Positions 11,801-21,512 are shown, counted from the first letter of the stretch. The stretch is 64,000 bases of DNA from Pegoplata infirma (GCA_963921195.1 OY992536.1:106914778-106978777), one strand, 5' to 3'. Numbers and translations are program-made. Notes: generated by a model not told the origin, from the sequence alone.

Positions 11801-12478
11801 GATCTTCGTCCTTGCGTCATTAACATTTTCGTGGATAGTCTCGCAGCTCTGAAGGCCTTAGAGTCAAATACTGTAAAATCGGGAATAGTTTTGAATTGTA
11901 TACAATCGCTTCGTCGAATCGGTCAGCACACAGTCAGGCTAATTTGGGTCCCAGGCCACAGTGGGGTCGCTGGGAACGAATTGGCTGATGAGTGTGCGAG
12001 GAAGGGCTCTGAATCGGTGGGGGAACGTGTAGAACCTGACATCTCGGTTCCTATAGTAGAATTGATGAACGAAATTGATAGGATATCTGAGAATAGTATG
12101 AAGGATAGGTGGACATCACTGACTACGTGCAGGATATCTAGAACCCTGTGGCCATTGCCGAATCCTAAGAGGACAAAATGTCTTCTTACTTTTAGCAAAC
12201 GGACGGTTAGCCTATTAGTTGGAGTACTTACAGGACACTGTATGATTGGCCAAATGGCCGTGCGTATGGGAATTTCTGATAGGGACTATTGTAGGAGCTG
12301 TGGGGAAGTGGAGGAAGAGGAGTCAGTGAAGCACTTGCTATGCGAATGTCCGGGTCTGATGAGGAGCCGCCTTAAGCATTTAGGGCAAAGATTTTTCGAT
12401 GACCTAGACTGCCTAAGCGGTGTCTCATTGACGTCTCTAGCGAAATACCTCAGGGAAACGGGGTGGTTTAAAAGATAG
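8855..12478 (+). CDS. LINE ORF2 polyprotein: APE endonuclease, reverse transcriptase, RNase H
   Basis: 1207-aa enzyme for target-primed reverse transcription. Endonuclease, residues 1-230: N12 in QINLHH, E39 in QEPW, D140/N142 in GGDANAHH and the terminal SDH at 214-216 are all present. Reverse transcriptase, about 400-760: KPYKSAGPDGIFPALL, LDVEGAFNNV, GTPQGGVISPLL and YADD at 667-670 (catalytic Asp pair intact), then KYLGVILDSKLSW. RNase H, about 928-1060: IFTDGSK (D933), FQAEVLAI, FVDSLAAL and GNELADECA give the D-E-D-D set. A C-terminal YCRSCG...HLLCECP motif looks like a CCHC finger. The first ATG overlaps the ORF1 stop, so translation is probably coupled to termination at ORF1. No stops, frameshifts or lost catalytic residues were seen; it may be a live copy. 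Confidence 0.96.
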   Translation: MNPGCIKVVQINLHHCEAATDELLRFMERDGIDVALIQEPWLLANRVRGLKSQKFMLISPPGEGRLRSCILYRKSINLFLLSHYSHGDLTVAALERKGLPTLILASMYLPYEEEDPPGQHLRTLIEVGMIKGLDIVVGGDANAHHTLWGSTDINRRGESIFDYLLSTNLVICNKGNRPTFYNRIREQVIDITLVTNADSVRISDWRVSNECSFSDHYWILFSIDLSIENRIPYRNPKRTNWAKFRNLVKALPAPEMDKPVSILDVENSVSLVTNTLREAYLKSCPERLPPKKIHQPWWTPELKLLRTESRRLFNKARKDDTTEDWENYRLSFNAFKRETRKAKRESWSIFCGELEGTTEAARLRKVLSKAPSVPGFLYKPDGSFAESSQETIELLMDTHFPGCSDEVKRNIPSGTLSPTTIPVNDFIKTVVDERKITWAVHSFKPYKSAGPDGIFPALLQESLGIIMPWLLRIFMGSLASGYIPSEWREVRVVFIPKAGKINHSTAKDYRPISLSSFLLKTLERLVDVYVKSTLTSDNFSVAQHAYLKGRSVETALSDVVGLIEDTLHRKEYVLASFLDVEGAFNNVKISSILNALQNTGTDTQITSWTGNMLKSRAINSKIGDGEARKIVTRGTPQGGVISPLLWNLVINEILESLNEMGIKAVAYADDVVILIRGKFLPTISELMESALKILSKWARDNGLGVNPAKTELVLFTKRTKIDRFVLPKLDGITLELSNEAKYLGVILDSKLSWKRNTEERMKKSLCAFYTCRRTFGRRWGLKPYIIHWMYGAIIRPILTYGALVWWKAVDKKSYLCNLQKVQRLACVGITGAIRSAPQAGLEVILNIQPVDIYVKSTAAKSALRLRESQMLKQRSWGHSTILRTVGGTELEQRTDYISPQTNFDRTFEVQIPTREDWAENSVITENAISIFTDGSKMEMGTGSGVYSECLEIGVSLRLPDKCSVFQAEVLAIDKAAQLIMARDLRPCVINIFVDSLAALKALESNTVKSGIVLNCIQSLRRIGQHTVRLIWVPGHSGVAGNELADECARKGSESVGERVEPDISVPIVELMNEIDRISENSMKDRWTSLTTCRISRTLWPLPNPKRTKCLLTFSKRTVSLLVGVLTGHCMIGQMAVRMGISDRDYCRSCGEVEEEESVKHLLCECPGLMRSRLKHLGQRFFDDLDCLSGVSLTSLAKYLRETGWFKR

Positions 12479-12551
12479 AATTTTATATTAGGGAGAGAGA
12501 GGGGGAATATGATTAGGGGAATCACAATGGGCCTTATGGCCTCCGAGTGAA

Positions 12552-12590
12552 CTCGCCAAATGGCGAGCGCCCATCCAACCTAACCTAACC
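12552..12590 (+). other. LINE 3' stem-loop and ACCTA tail
   Basis: CTCGCCA-AA-TGGCGAG at 12552-12567 forms a perfect 7-bp hairpin. It is followed by CCAACCTAACCTAACC up to the TSD. LINE reverse transcriptases often recognise a 3' stem-loop and a short repeated tail. The tail unit equals the insect telomere repeat complement (CCTAA), although flies lack TTAGG telomeres. Confidence 0.75.
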
Positions 12591-12601
12591 TATAGTATAA
12601 A

Positions 12602-12930
12602 AATACCTTAGCGCCAGGCAAACGGGGCATTTGCTAAGTTAAAAGGTAATGTTACTTAAAAGCAAAGGTAATTCCTATGTTCGAAAATTTGTTATGGTTG
12701 ACAGAAATATACCTTAGCTTTTTAGGTAAAATAGCATTGATAAATAGGTGATATTACGTAAATAATTTGGTAGTATTACCTTGTATTAGTAATGGCATTT
12801 TTACACCATTTCCTTTTAAAATTTAAATAAAAACTACGAAAAGTTTATTATTTTTTATTAATTTTATTTTTTCAATTTTTACAAATTTTAAAGAAAGGTT
12901 GATAATAAGAAAAATGTCTCAGAATCTTAT
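12602..12930. other. Remainder of CACACAAAAA TIR element, no gene
   Basis: AT-rich, with short AAGGTAAT modules (ACCTTAG, AAGGTAATGTTACTT, AAGGTAATTCC) that mirror the element's terminal AGGTAATATTACCT. Nothing coding. Confidence 0.5.
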
Positions 12931-15125
12931 GTAGGACTCAAAATCGGAAATTTTTTCTGTTTTTAAAAAATTTTTTAATAGAAATATTCACAGATTCTGA
13001 GACTTCTACAGAAAATACTTAGTTTCTGGATTTTTTTCTTTTAAAAAATCTGAAATCTCAGAATCTGAAAATGTTTCTATAGAAAAATGTCTCACAATTC
13101 AGAATATGAGAACTTTTCTTTACAGAAATGTGTCAGAATCTAAGAATATTTCTATAGAAAAAATTGTCTTAAAATCTAAGAGTTTTTCTATAGAAAAATG
13201 TCTCGGAATCTAAGAATTTTCTCAGGATCTGAGAATTTTTATATAGAAAAAATGTCTCAAAATTTAAGAATTTTTCTATAGAAAAAATGTCTCAGGATCT
13301 GAGAATTTTTCTAAAGAAAAAATGTCTCAAAATTGTTCTATAGAGAAAATGTCCCAGAATATGAGAATTTTTCTATAGAAAAAATGTCACAGTATGAGAG
13401 TTTTTCTAGAGAAAAAATGTATCAGAATCTAAGAATTTTTCTATAAAAAAAATGTCTCATGATCTGAGAATTTTTCTAAAGAACAAATGTCTCAAAATCT
13501 AAGAATTTTTCTATAGAAAAAATGTATCAGAATCTGAGAGTTTTTCTAAAGGAAAAATGTCTTAGAATATAAGAATTTTTCTATAGAAAAAATATATCAG
13601 AATCTGAGAATTTTTCTATAGAAAACTGTATTAGAATCCGAGAATTTTTCTATAGAAAAAAAAATCTCAGAATATGAGGGTTTTTCTACAGAAAAAATGT
13701 CTCAGAATATGAGAATTTTTCTATAGAAAAAATGTTTCAGAATCTGGGACTTTTTTTATAGAAAAAATGTCTCAGAATCTGAGAATTTTTCTAAAGAAAA
13801 ACTGTCACAGAATCTCAGAAATTCTCTATAGAAAAAATGTTTTAGTATCTGAGAATTTCTTCATGAAAAAATGTCTCAGAATCTGAGAATTTTTCTATAG
13901 AAAAAATGTCTCGGAATCTGAGAGTTTTTCAATAGAAAAAATGTCTCAGATTCTGAAAATTTTTCTATAGAAAAAATGTTTTAGAATCTAAGAATTTTTC
14001 TATAGAAAAAATGTCTCAGAATCTGAGAATTTTTCTTTAGAAAAAATGTCTCAGAATCTGAATACTTTTCTCTAGAAAAAATTTCCCAGAATCTAAGAAT
14101 TTTTCTTTAGAGAAAGTTCAGACTCTGAGACATTTTTTCTATAGAAAAATTCTCAGATTCTGAGACATTTTTTCTATAAAAAAAAATCTCAGATTCTGAG
14201 ACATTTTTTCTATAAAAAAAAATTCTCAGATTCTGAGACATTTTTTCTATAAAAAAAATCCTCAGATTCTGAGACAAAATGTTTTAGTATCTGAGAATTT
14301 CTTCATGAAAAAATGTCTCAGAATCTGAGAATTTTTCTATAGAAAAAATGTCTCGGAATCTGAGAGTTTTTCAATAGAAAAAATGTCTCAGATTCTGAAA
14401 ATTTTTCTATAGAAAAAATGTTTTAGAATCTAAGAATTTTTCTATAGAAAAAATGTCTCAGAATCTGAGAATTTTTCTTTAGAAAAAATGTCTCAGAATC
14501 TGAATACTTTTCTCTAGAAAAAATTTCCCAGAATCTAAGAATTTTTCTTTAGAGAAAGTTCAGACTCTGAGACATTTTTTCTATAGAAAAATTCTCAGAT
14601 TCTGAGACATTTTTTCTATAAAAAAAAAATCTCAGATTCTGAGACATTTTTTCTATAAAAAAAAATTCTCAGATTCTGAGACATTTTTTCTATAAAAAAA
14701 ATCCTCAGATTCTGAGACATTTTTTCTATAGAAAAATTCTCAGATTCTGAGACATTTTTTCTTAAGAAAAATTTTTCTATAAAAAAATGTTTCGGAATCA
14801 GAGATTTTGTCTTTAGAAAAAATGTTTTAGAATCAGAAATTTTTTGCAGAAAACATCTCGGGACCTGATACTGATATATTCTCAGATTCTGTGACCTTTT
14901 TCTGCAAATAATTATAAGAATCTTAAACATTTTTCCTATAGAAAAATTCACAAATTTTAAGATATGTATTTTTTTTTATAGAAAATATATTTCTCACATT
15001 ATTTCCAAAGAGAAGTCTCAGTTTCTATAATAATCTTATTTATGAGACGTTTTTATACCAAACATTTTCTCGTTAAAATGCATTTTCTTATAGAAAAAAT
15101 AATCAGATTCTGAGAAAATATGGTT
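12930..15125. repeat. Satellite-like array of a ~33-bp palindromic unit
   Basis: More than 40 degenerate copies of a unit built from ATGTCTCAGAATCTGAGA and TTTTTCTATAGAAAAA, both imperfect palindromes. Orientation appears reversed at about 14105-14270 and again 14548-14760. A block of about 430 bp starting near 13833 is repeated almost exactly 442 bp later (from about 14275), so the array has grown by segmental duplication. Isolated units occur at 31916-31955, 34050-34135 and 57570-57700. A 111-codon frame at 14616-14951 is only this repeat read through. Confidence 0.92.
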
Positions 15126-15617
15126 GAGAAATATACATATGTAGTTGATTCTGAGCATTTTCTTAATTCTGGTATTCTTGATGAGTTTTTTGCACTTGTT
15201 GCTTCTTAGTTCTGGATCTCTGGATCTTTAATTCTTGAAGACTCCTTTTTGTTCACGTTATCTAAAAAACAGTAAAATAATTGAATTATTTTTACGTTAT
15301 TAATTTCCTTTTAAAACTAATTACCTTGCTGATCTAATATTTCGCTAATTGTTAATTTCCAATGATTTTTATTGCGTTAAAAAACTTTGACAAAAAAATG
15401 TTAAATATTTCTGATGTTTGTATTTTTTATGAATTTTAAAATTATTGTCAAAAATTTTTTCGAAATTCTACCTAAATAGAATAGTAAAAGTTGCATAGCC
15501 AATTAGGTATTTAAATTACGTAGTGCTAAGGTAATAAAACTTATATTTTTGATTTCATAGAAAAAATAAATACCTATGCCAGCTAAGGTATTGTTACCTC
15601 GATTATTTTTTTGTGTG

Positions 15618-15912
15618 CAGGTATGAAGAAGTTGTACGTGTGATGGAATCGTGCGTGACTTTACATTCACAATCACACTTGGCTAATAAGTGAATGTTGA
15701 AAGTAGCTTACGCGGTTAATTTAGTGTAGGGCTAGATCTGGGCTATCGAAATTTGTTTTTTATTTTCCACGACAAAATGTTGATACCAATCCTACCTAAT
15801 CGGGTATGAAGTACGGTGTACGTGTGATGGAATCGTGCGTGACTTTACATTCACAATCACACTTGGCTAATAAGTGAATGTGAAAGTAGCTTACGCGGTT
15901 AATTTAGCCAAA
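15618..15912. repeat. Tandem ~190-210-bp unit
   Basis: GTATGAAG...GTACGTGTGATGG, ATCGTGCGTGACTTTACATT and CACACTTGGCTAATAAGTG occur at 15619-15725 and again at 15805-15912. The second copy also contains the full first half (15726-15800). It is the empty-site reference for the insertion at 7125. Non-coding. Confidence 0.85.
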
Positions 15913-16200
15913 ATTAATCAATCGAAACAAATTAATTTAATTTTTACTAGCTATTTTTTAGGGACATATATTGGCACCACTTAGCACCATTCACAATGAG
16001 AATCTGTTTTCCCAAAATCGTTGATTATTTACGCAGGAAATTTTAAAATTAGCATCACTGTTTGAAGAGAGAAAAACATAAACAAATGAGATTAGCTCTC
16101 AATTATTTTTTGTAAACACGTCAGGGATGGAAACCCGAAATTCTAAAATAGTACAGTACTAAAAATATATTTTTCGTCATAAAAGTTTTTAAATTGATGA
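15913..16200. other. AT-rich spacer
   Basis: No gene, hairpin or recognisable element end was seen here. Confidence 0.5.
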
Positions 16201-16209
16201 GATCCAAAC

Positions 16210-16747
16210 TAGACTTGTGCTTAATCGTTCAATTGAGTGAGCGCTCATTCTCGTTCATTTTAGATAAAAGACCTAGTTCGTTCATCTAGTTCAATCGCTC
16301 TTTTGACTTTTTCGTTCAACAGTTCGTGAACAAATCATTTTGATCATGTCGGTTGGTCGTTCATCTAGTTCAAATCGGTCAATTTTGGATTTCGTTCAAC
16401 AGTTCGTGATCGAATCATTTCAATCATGTCTCTTGTTTTGGCATTCGTTCAAAAAATACAAAAATGTTGAATAAAAACATTAATTTAAAAAAATAAATAT
16501 ATAAAATTTTTGTAAAAAACATAAATGATGAGAAAGCGTGCCAAAAGAGGAGAAAAAAACTTACGCCTAATGACAAAATTAACAAAAAAAATTTAACGAC
16601 CGAACTGAATGATCAAAATGAAGTAATGACCAATTGAGCTGAATGAACGAAAAGACCTAAAAGAGCTGAAATGAACTAACTAGATAAGCCGCTCACTTAA
16701 GTGAATAGTTCAATTGAACTAGTTCGTTCATGAACGACACAACTCTA
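16210..16747. mobile_element. hAT-type MITE, TAGASTTGTG ends
   Basis: Left TAGACTTGTG and right complement of TAGAGTTGTG, with an 8-bp TSD ATCCAAAC at 16202-16209 and 16748-16755. Inside are tandem ~100-bp copies of TTCGTTCAACAGTTCGTGA with TCGTTCATCTAGTTCAA. An 8-bp TSD and short TIRs fit hAT. Non-coding. Confidence 0.85.
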
Positions 16748-17344
16748 ATCCAAACAGACCTTTGAAGATTTAATTCCCTAATTCAATTTCTTAAATCTGA
16801 TTTAAAATAATTGAATTAATTCCCTGTTTCTATAAATCGAAAAGAATTAATTCATTATTTAATTCAATTAATTTCATTGCAAAGAATTAATTCTTTGATT
16901 TGATTAAATTGAATTAATACATTTTGATTTGAATCAACTGATTCAAATCACTTTGATTTGAATCAACTGATTCAAATCACTTTGATTTGAATCAACTGAT
17001 TCAAATCACTTTTGATTTAAATCAACTGACTCAAATCACTTTTGGTTTGAATCAACTTGATTTAAACTTTTTTCAATTAAATCAAACACTAAGGCCTTTA
17101 TTCATAATACTTAAAGTTTACTTAAAGTAGGTTTATTTGACAAATATTCATGCAATATCAGTCAAATATACCTACATTAGATTTAATTTACTCATTATGA
17201 ATAGCCCAGTAAAAATGCACATTATAAAAATCTTATCATGTCTGATTGCGTTAAAGTCATTGGAATATCGTCAATTTTAAACACACGCCATCAATAAACA
17301 ACACTCCAAATTGTACAGTTTTATTAAATGTGTACCTTTAGTCT

Positions 17345-17955
17345 AGAGTTGGGCGCTTTGCTTGATTCACGTGAATCACGCGTGAGTGTTTTTCGTTTAA
17401 ATCACGTGATTGTGAGTGAGCGTGATTTGAAAAAAAAAAAACTGAGTGAGTGATTAGTGAGTGAGTCATTTATTTTATGCATGAGTTTGCGTGATTAGAT
17501 TTTTTGATTTGCCCAATTTTTTTTAAATTTTCGCGAAAATTTTTTTTTTAAAAATTTTTTTTTTTTTGGTAATGACTTTATGATACTTGCTTGTTTCAAG
17601 TTACTTGTTGCTGCATTTATTAGGGTTTTTCTATGGGAATTTCGATAAATTCAAAATTTTTGGTTTAAGTTATCGAAATTTTTATAGAAAAACCCTAATA
17701 AATGCAGCAACAAGTAACTTGAAACAAGCAAGTATCATACGCACTTAAGAAAATTTTATTGCGTGAGTGGATTTTGCGTGACTCACGCGTGAGCGTAATT
17801 GAATTTGGCGTGAGTCACGCGTGAGTGTGAGTAAGTTTTTTATTACTCACGTGAATAGTGAGTGAGCGTGAGTAAGAAATATTGCGTGAGTGATTAGTGA
17901 GTGATCCGATTATTTTTTGCGTGAGTGAGTGTGAGTAAAAAATGCAGCATGTGCG
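17345..17955. repeat. GTGAGTGA/ATTCACGTGAAT-rich segment
   Basis: Dense copies of GTGAGTGA, GTGATT and CACGCGTGAG on both strands. Related blocks lie at 19895-19980 and 40890-41220. It starts TAGAGTTGGGCG, close to the termini TAGAGATGGGC seen (complement) at 19972-19983, suggesting one hAT-like family. The right edge is not resolved. Confidence 0.55.
17580..17738. mobile_element. 159-bp foldback
   Basis: Arms 17580-17650 and 17668-17738 are near-perfect reverse complements (ATGATACTTGCTTGTTTCAA through TAGGGTTTTTCTAT). It is inserted in the GTGAGTGA segment and is probably a tiny MITE. Confidence 0.85.
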
Positions 17956-18063
17956 CTGCCAATAAAATGTACACTATTAAATTCTGTTGCTTTGACTTTT
18001 TGCTTGCTACTACCGCACAAGCATAAATGTTATAGTATGTGTGTGCGTGTGTAAAGTAAATAC

Positions 18064-18362
18064 CACAGACTATATACAGACTCGACAGTAGAGTTTTACA
18101 ACAAAAAATTGGGGGAAACTAAGCGATTTTAGGAGAAAACACAGCGGTTTTTAGCTAGTTTAAAGCTAACATGGCAACACTTTCTACGACTTAGGAGTGA
18201 GTGAAACAATGAAAACCGATCTGGCATCTATTTTTCTAATGACGCGCTATATATTTATCTCTTTCTAACCTAATTCGTAGAATAATTTGAAAAAATTAAC
18301 CATATGGTTAGAGACTACTTTTTTGACACCTGTCACTTATGTCGAGTCTGTATTAGTCTGTG
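18064..18362. mobile_element. 299-bp MITE, CACAGACTA ends, hAT-type TSD
   Basis: TIR CACAGACTATATACAGACTC / complement on the right, with an exact 8-bp TSD GTAAATAC at 18056-18063 and 18363-18370. Related copies form a cluster at 35022-35933. Non-coding. Confidence 0.92.
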
Positions 18363-18743
18363 GTAAATACTTTGATTTAAGAAAAAAATGTTTAAATCAA
18401 CTGATTCAAAACATTTTTGATTTGAATCAATTGATTTGAATCAAATTGATTTGAATCAATTGATTTGAATCAAATTGATTTGAATCAATTGATTTGAATC
18501 AAATTGATTTGAATCAAGTTTGTTTGATTTGAATCAAATTTGTTTGATTTGAATCAAGTGAATCAAATCATTATTTAAACAAGGAATTAAACAAAAAATT
18601 AGTTAATTCTTTCAACAAATAGTTGAAATTAATTCTTTTGAATCAAATCATCAAGAATTAATTCCTTGATTTATTAATATGAATTAATCTTTTTGCGAAT
18701 CAAATCAAAAAGTGAATTAATTCTTCAAAGGTCTGGATCCAAA

Positions 18744-19087
18744 TCTTTTTACTGAAAAGAATTTTCTGAAAATTTCAGATTAGCTTCTAGTTTTACCAAA
18801 AAGCTAAATTTAACGATTTTAATGTCGTTTTTCTATAATAATCAGCAGTTTTTAGAAATTCTTTTTGATTTTGGCAAACAAACAAGAGAAAACTTTTGGA
18901 ATAGAAAAAGGTACTAAATCTACTCCATTGCTGATTTAGTACCTAAAGATACTTTGAAAAGTGGAAAAGTACTAAAAAAAGTACGAATGTACTGACTTTT
19001 TTATTACTGACACACGTGTATAAATAAAAGCATCTTACATTCTGATATTTCTTTTAATTTTTTATTTAATAAAATTACATTTTAACT
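18744..19087. other. Upstream flank of NOP16
   Basis: AT-rich, with several AAAGTACTAAA motifs. It presumably contains the NOP16 promoter, but no core element can be assigned with confidence. Confidence 0.5.
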
Positions 19088-21512
19088 ATGAAAATTCGCA
19101 GAAATCATCGTCAAAAACGTTATCGTTATAGTGTTAATAGAAAGACGCTAAATAAAACAAGATCATCTACTGGAAAAATAAAAGAGTAAGTATTTTGGTG
19201 TTATGCCACCTTTAAGACACCTCCAAAACTTAAAAATTTATTTATTTCAGTCCTGTGTTAAACAAGTTATGGGAGGATAGAAAGAGACCTGGAACTAATT
19301 TCAGTGATATGGGTTTAGCTTCAGATCCCAATAAGGCTGTACCAATACCAAATTTTAGATCAGATCGTTTGAGATTAACAAAACTTGTTAATGGTTTTGT
19401 TGAAGAAGATCTAATTGAAGATGATATCAAACCTGTACCCAAAAAAGGTCATGTTGTTAAAGATTTAGAGGAACAGTCTAAGCTAAGAGGAGAATCACAA
19501 TTAAGGTATGATTTACAAAAAAAAAAAACGAGTAAGAAAATAGTTGTCAGTCAAGACCATACAATACCCACACCAGTGCTTTCCGGGAAATTGGTCCCAA
19601 ACATTGACCGATTGGATCATCGATATATATTGAAAATTAATTACAATATATATCGTGATTCTGAGTTGATCGGTATGCTTGGGTGTAGGACCAACCCAGC
19701 AAAACTTAGATTACCAAATAAGGTATAAAATAAGGTATAGGATTGCTTATTTTATACATTGCAGCATTGATGATTTTAACAGGGGATGAGACTAAAAGTA
19801 ATGCATACGAGTAAAGTATAAAAAATAGCATACCAGAACATAATATATAAGGTGCTACGAGTAGTGAAAAAGTAATTTTGTATTAAATTTACTCACGTGA
19901 TTATAGGTGAGTGTAAGTAGATAAAATATGCTCGTGAGTGAGTGTGTGTCATTAGAAAATTCCTGTCGTGAGCCCATCTCTAGTTTAAACTTATGCATTT
20001 TTTTATAAAATATTTATTTTGTTTGTTATTGTAATGCATTATGCATCCAATTATAAATAATGCATTATTTCAAACTTCGAAATAATACATAATGTAACCA
20101 AATATAAGTCATCCATGATTTAATGTTTAGAAATAATAAATATAAAATAATTTTTTTTCAATAATCATGCATTACGTAACAAATTATTAGTAAAGCATTA
20201 TTTTTCACTTTAAAATAATACGTTGTGAAACAAATGTTTGGTAAGACATCCTAAAATAATGCTACAAATAAGGTATATTCATTACCTGTTAATGTGTTAT
20301 ATAATCACCACCCATTACCAAAGTTTTGCTGGGAATATTTTAGTTAGATACAAACGACTGCACAAAATCATTACCATTAATTACAGTTGAGAAGCAGTGT
20401 AAGTTTAATCATTCGGAATGATAGTAGAAAAAACAGGTAAAAAATGAGGTCGGCTTAGTTCTTCAAGGCAAAACTTTTTCCCTCTTGGTCCAATTTTGAT
20501 CATTTCGTAAAATAACGCATATGCAACGCTTGGTAGTATCGGTCTAGGACCCATTGAAAATATATTTTTGATCCTTGGTTGATTTTTTCTGTCTGAAGAA
20601 AGCACAGTCCAAACCAAAAGAGCTAGACCTATGAAGATTTGCATAAATATTTTTTATTGTCAGAGGCTAGGAAAAAAGGGGGAAAACAGGAGGAAAAAAT
20701 TAAATATTTTAATGTCGAAGGAAGTTCGAATTCCTGCACTTCGATCCAGGGGATTAGAATATATGTATACTTGAAGTGAAAAAATCATAGCAAATGAATT
20801 TGTTAACATTTATCCAATGGGGGAAAGTTTCAAAAAACATCTTGCATAGATTTTTTTTTCAGATTTGGAAAAATCTTTGAAAAAAATTTTAATCTTATTC
20901 TCTTGTAAATTTTAATGGATTGACTTCACCGCGATCAGCACACGCGTGTCAAAAACTGGAACATAAGTACATATAACTTTTCAGATGTATAATCACAGCT
21001 AGCGGAAAAAAATGTTAGGCATTTGAAAACAGCTTAGAATTATGGAGAAAAAAGTGCATGCGTTTTACTTTTACCAACTTTTTTTATATGAACACAAAAA
21101 AAAATTGGAAATTGTAATTTTCTAATTTTGTATGTGATTTATGTTTAAAATATTTTTTAGCTTACGAATACTTATTCCTATATTCTTATAATCGTTTTTG
21201 CAGATAATAGTATATCTATCTATCTTACTGTATCAACAAAAATTACTTTAATTTATTTATTTTTATATTTCTAGATTACCAAAAGGTGTTGTTAGCCAAC
21301 TTACATACTTTTTAGACAAGTATCAATTGAACTACAAAGCAATGGTCACCGATCGTCGTAATCACGATCAATGGACTTGGAAACAATTTCGCATGAAGAT
21401 CAAACAATTTATGAATATACCAGAGCAATTTAATAAATATTTGGAAAAGAAAAATCTGCCAATAAATGAAAAATTAACCTGGACGGAATATGAATCGGAT
21501 AGTGAATGGTGA
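19088..21512 (+). CDS. NOP16: Nucleolar protein 16 (NOP16)
   Basis: Nucleolar protein needed for 60S ribosomal subunit biogenesis. Exons 19088-19185, 19251-19505 and 21275-21512 join in frame to 196 aa, close to the ~180 aa of animal homologues. Splice sites are GA/GTAAG, TTTCAG/T, AAG/GTATG and TTCTAG/A. The N-terminus MKIRRNHRQKRYRYSVNRK is the conserved basic start with the YSVNRK signature. LWEDRKRPGTNFSDMGLASD followed by PNKAVP, and DYKAMARD-like YKAMVTDRRNHDQWTWKQ, also match family blocks. The C-terminus is acidic (YESDSEW). The second intron is 1769 bp and has taken up a TIR element and a hairpin; the first is 65 bp. The assignment rests on several conserved blocks in the right order. 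Confidence 0.94.
19594..19693. repeat. Imperfect ~100-bp hairpin in NOP16 intron 2
   Basis: GGTCC near 19591 pairs with GGACC near 19687. CGATATATATTG (19620-19631) pairs with CAATATATATCG (19644-19655), with further GATTGG/TTGATC-type matches between. It directly abuts the TIR element that starts near 19694. Confidence 0.6.
19694..20333. mobile_element. TIR element in NOP16 intron 2, CCCAGCAAAACTT ends
   Basis: Begins CCCAGCAAAACTT and ends with its exact complement AAGTTTTGCTGGG. The last ~45 bp recurs at 55929-55972. Internally there are TAAGGTATA and ATTATTT-type repeats. No clear TSD and no coding frame. Confidence 0.7.
20334..21274. other. Rest of NOP16 intron 2
   Basis: 20440-20645 is a dispersed repeat related (inverted) to 3540-3655. 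The remainder is AT-rich with no gene. The 79-codon frame at 20405-20644 lies in the repeat. Confidence 0.6.

Larger units (their letters stand above)
7174..12590 (+). mobile_element. Full-length LOA-clade non-LTR retrotransposon
   Basis: A 5.4-kb LINE with two intact, overlapping reading frames, a 146-bp 5' UTR and a ~110-bp 3' UTR ending in an ACCTA-type short tandem tail. It is flanked by an 11-bp TSD, TATAGTATAAA, at 7163-7173 and 12591-12601, so the insertion is complete and young. The domain order is ORF1 RNA-binding-like protein, then APE endonuclease, reverse transcriptase, RNase H and a terminal CCHC motif. That order and the RT sequence style fit the LOA/I group of insect LINEs. It sits inside another TIR element. 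Its GC content is clearly higher than the surrounding DNA, as usual for insect LINEs. Confidence 0.95.
7125..15617. mobile_element. TIR element with CACACAAAAA ends, later split by a LINE
   Basis: Left end CACACACAAAAAAAAATCG followed by AGGTAATATTACCT; right end is the complement of CACACAAAAAAATAATCG then AGGTAACAATACCT. An empty site at 15793-15810 (CCTACCTAATCGGGTATG) lacks the element. No clear TSD is seen. Without the LINE it would be about 3.1 kb and is filled mainly by the satellite-like array 12930-15125. No transposase was found. Confidence 0.75.
16755..18735. mobile_element. hAT-type element, CAGACCTTTGAAG ends, with nested insertions
   Basis: TIR CAGACCTTTGAAGA on the left and the complement of CAGACCTTTGAAGA on the right. 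The TSD is GATCCAAA, at 18736-18743 on the right; the original left copy is 16201-16208, separated from the element by the later MITE 16210-16747. The ends are rich in palindromic GATTTGAATCAA units. It carries a GTGAGTGA-rich segment, a foldback and the MITE 18064-18362. No transposase. A shorter relative is at 60975-61603. Confidence 0.87.

Noticed and set aside
12575..12590. Telomeric repeat tract
   Set aside because: Only about three CCTAA units, located exactly at the LINE 3' end before the TSD; it is the LINE tail.
14616..14951. 111-codon minus-strand frame
   Set aside because: Read-through of the CAGAATCTGAGA satellite; periodic peptide with no independent support.
12930..15125. CRISPR-like repeat-spacer array
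   Set aside because: Units are contiguous, degenerate and palindromic without unique spacers; the DNA is clearly eukaryotic.
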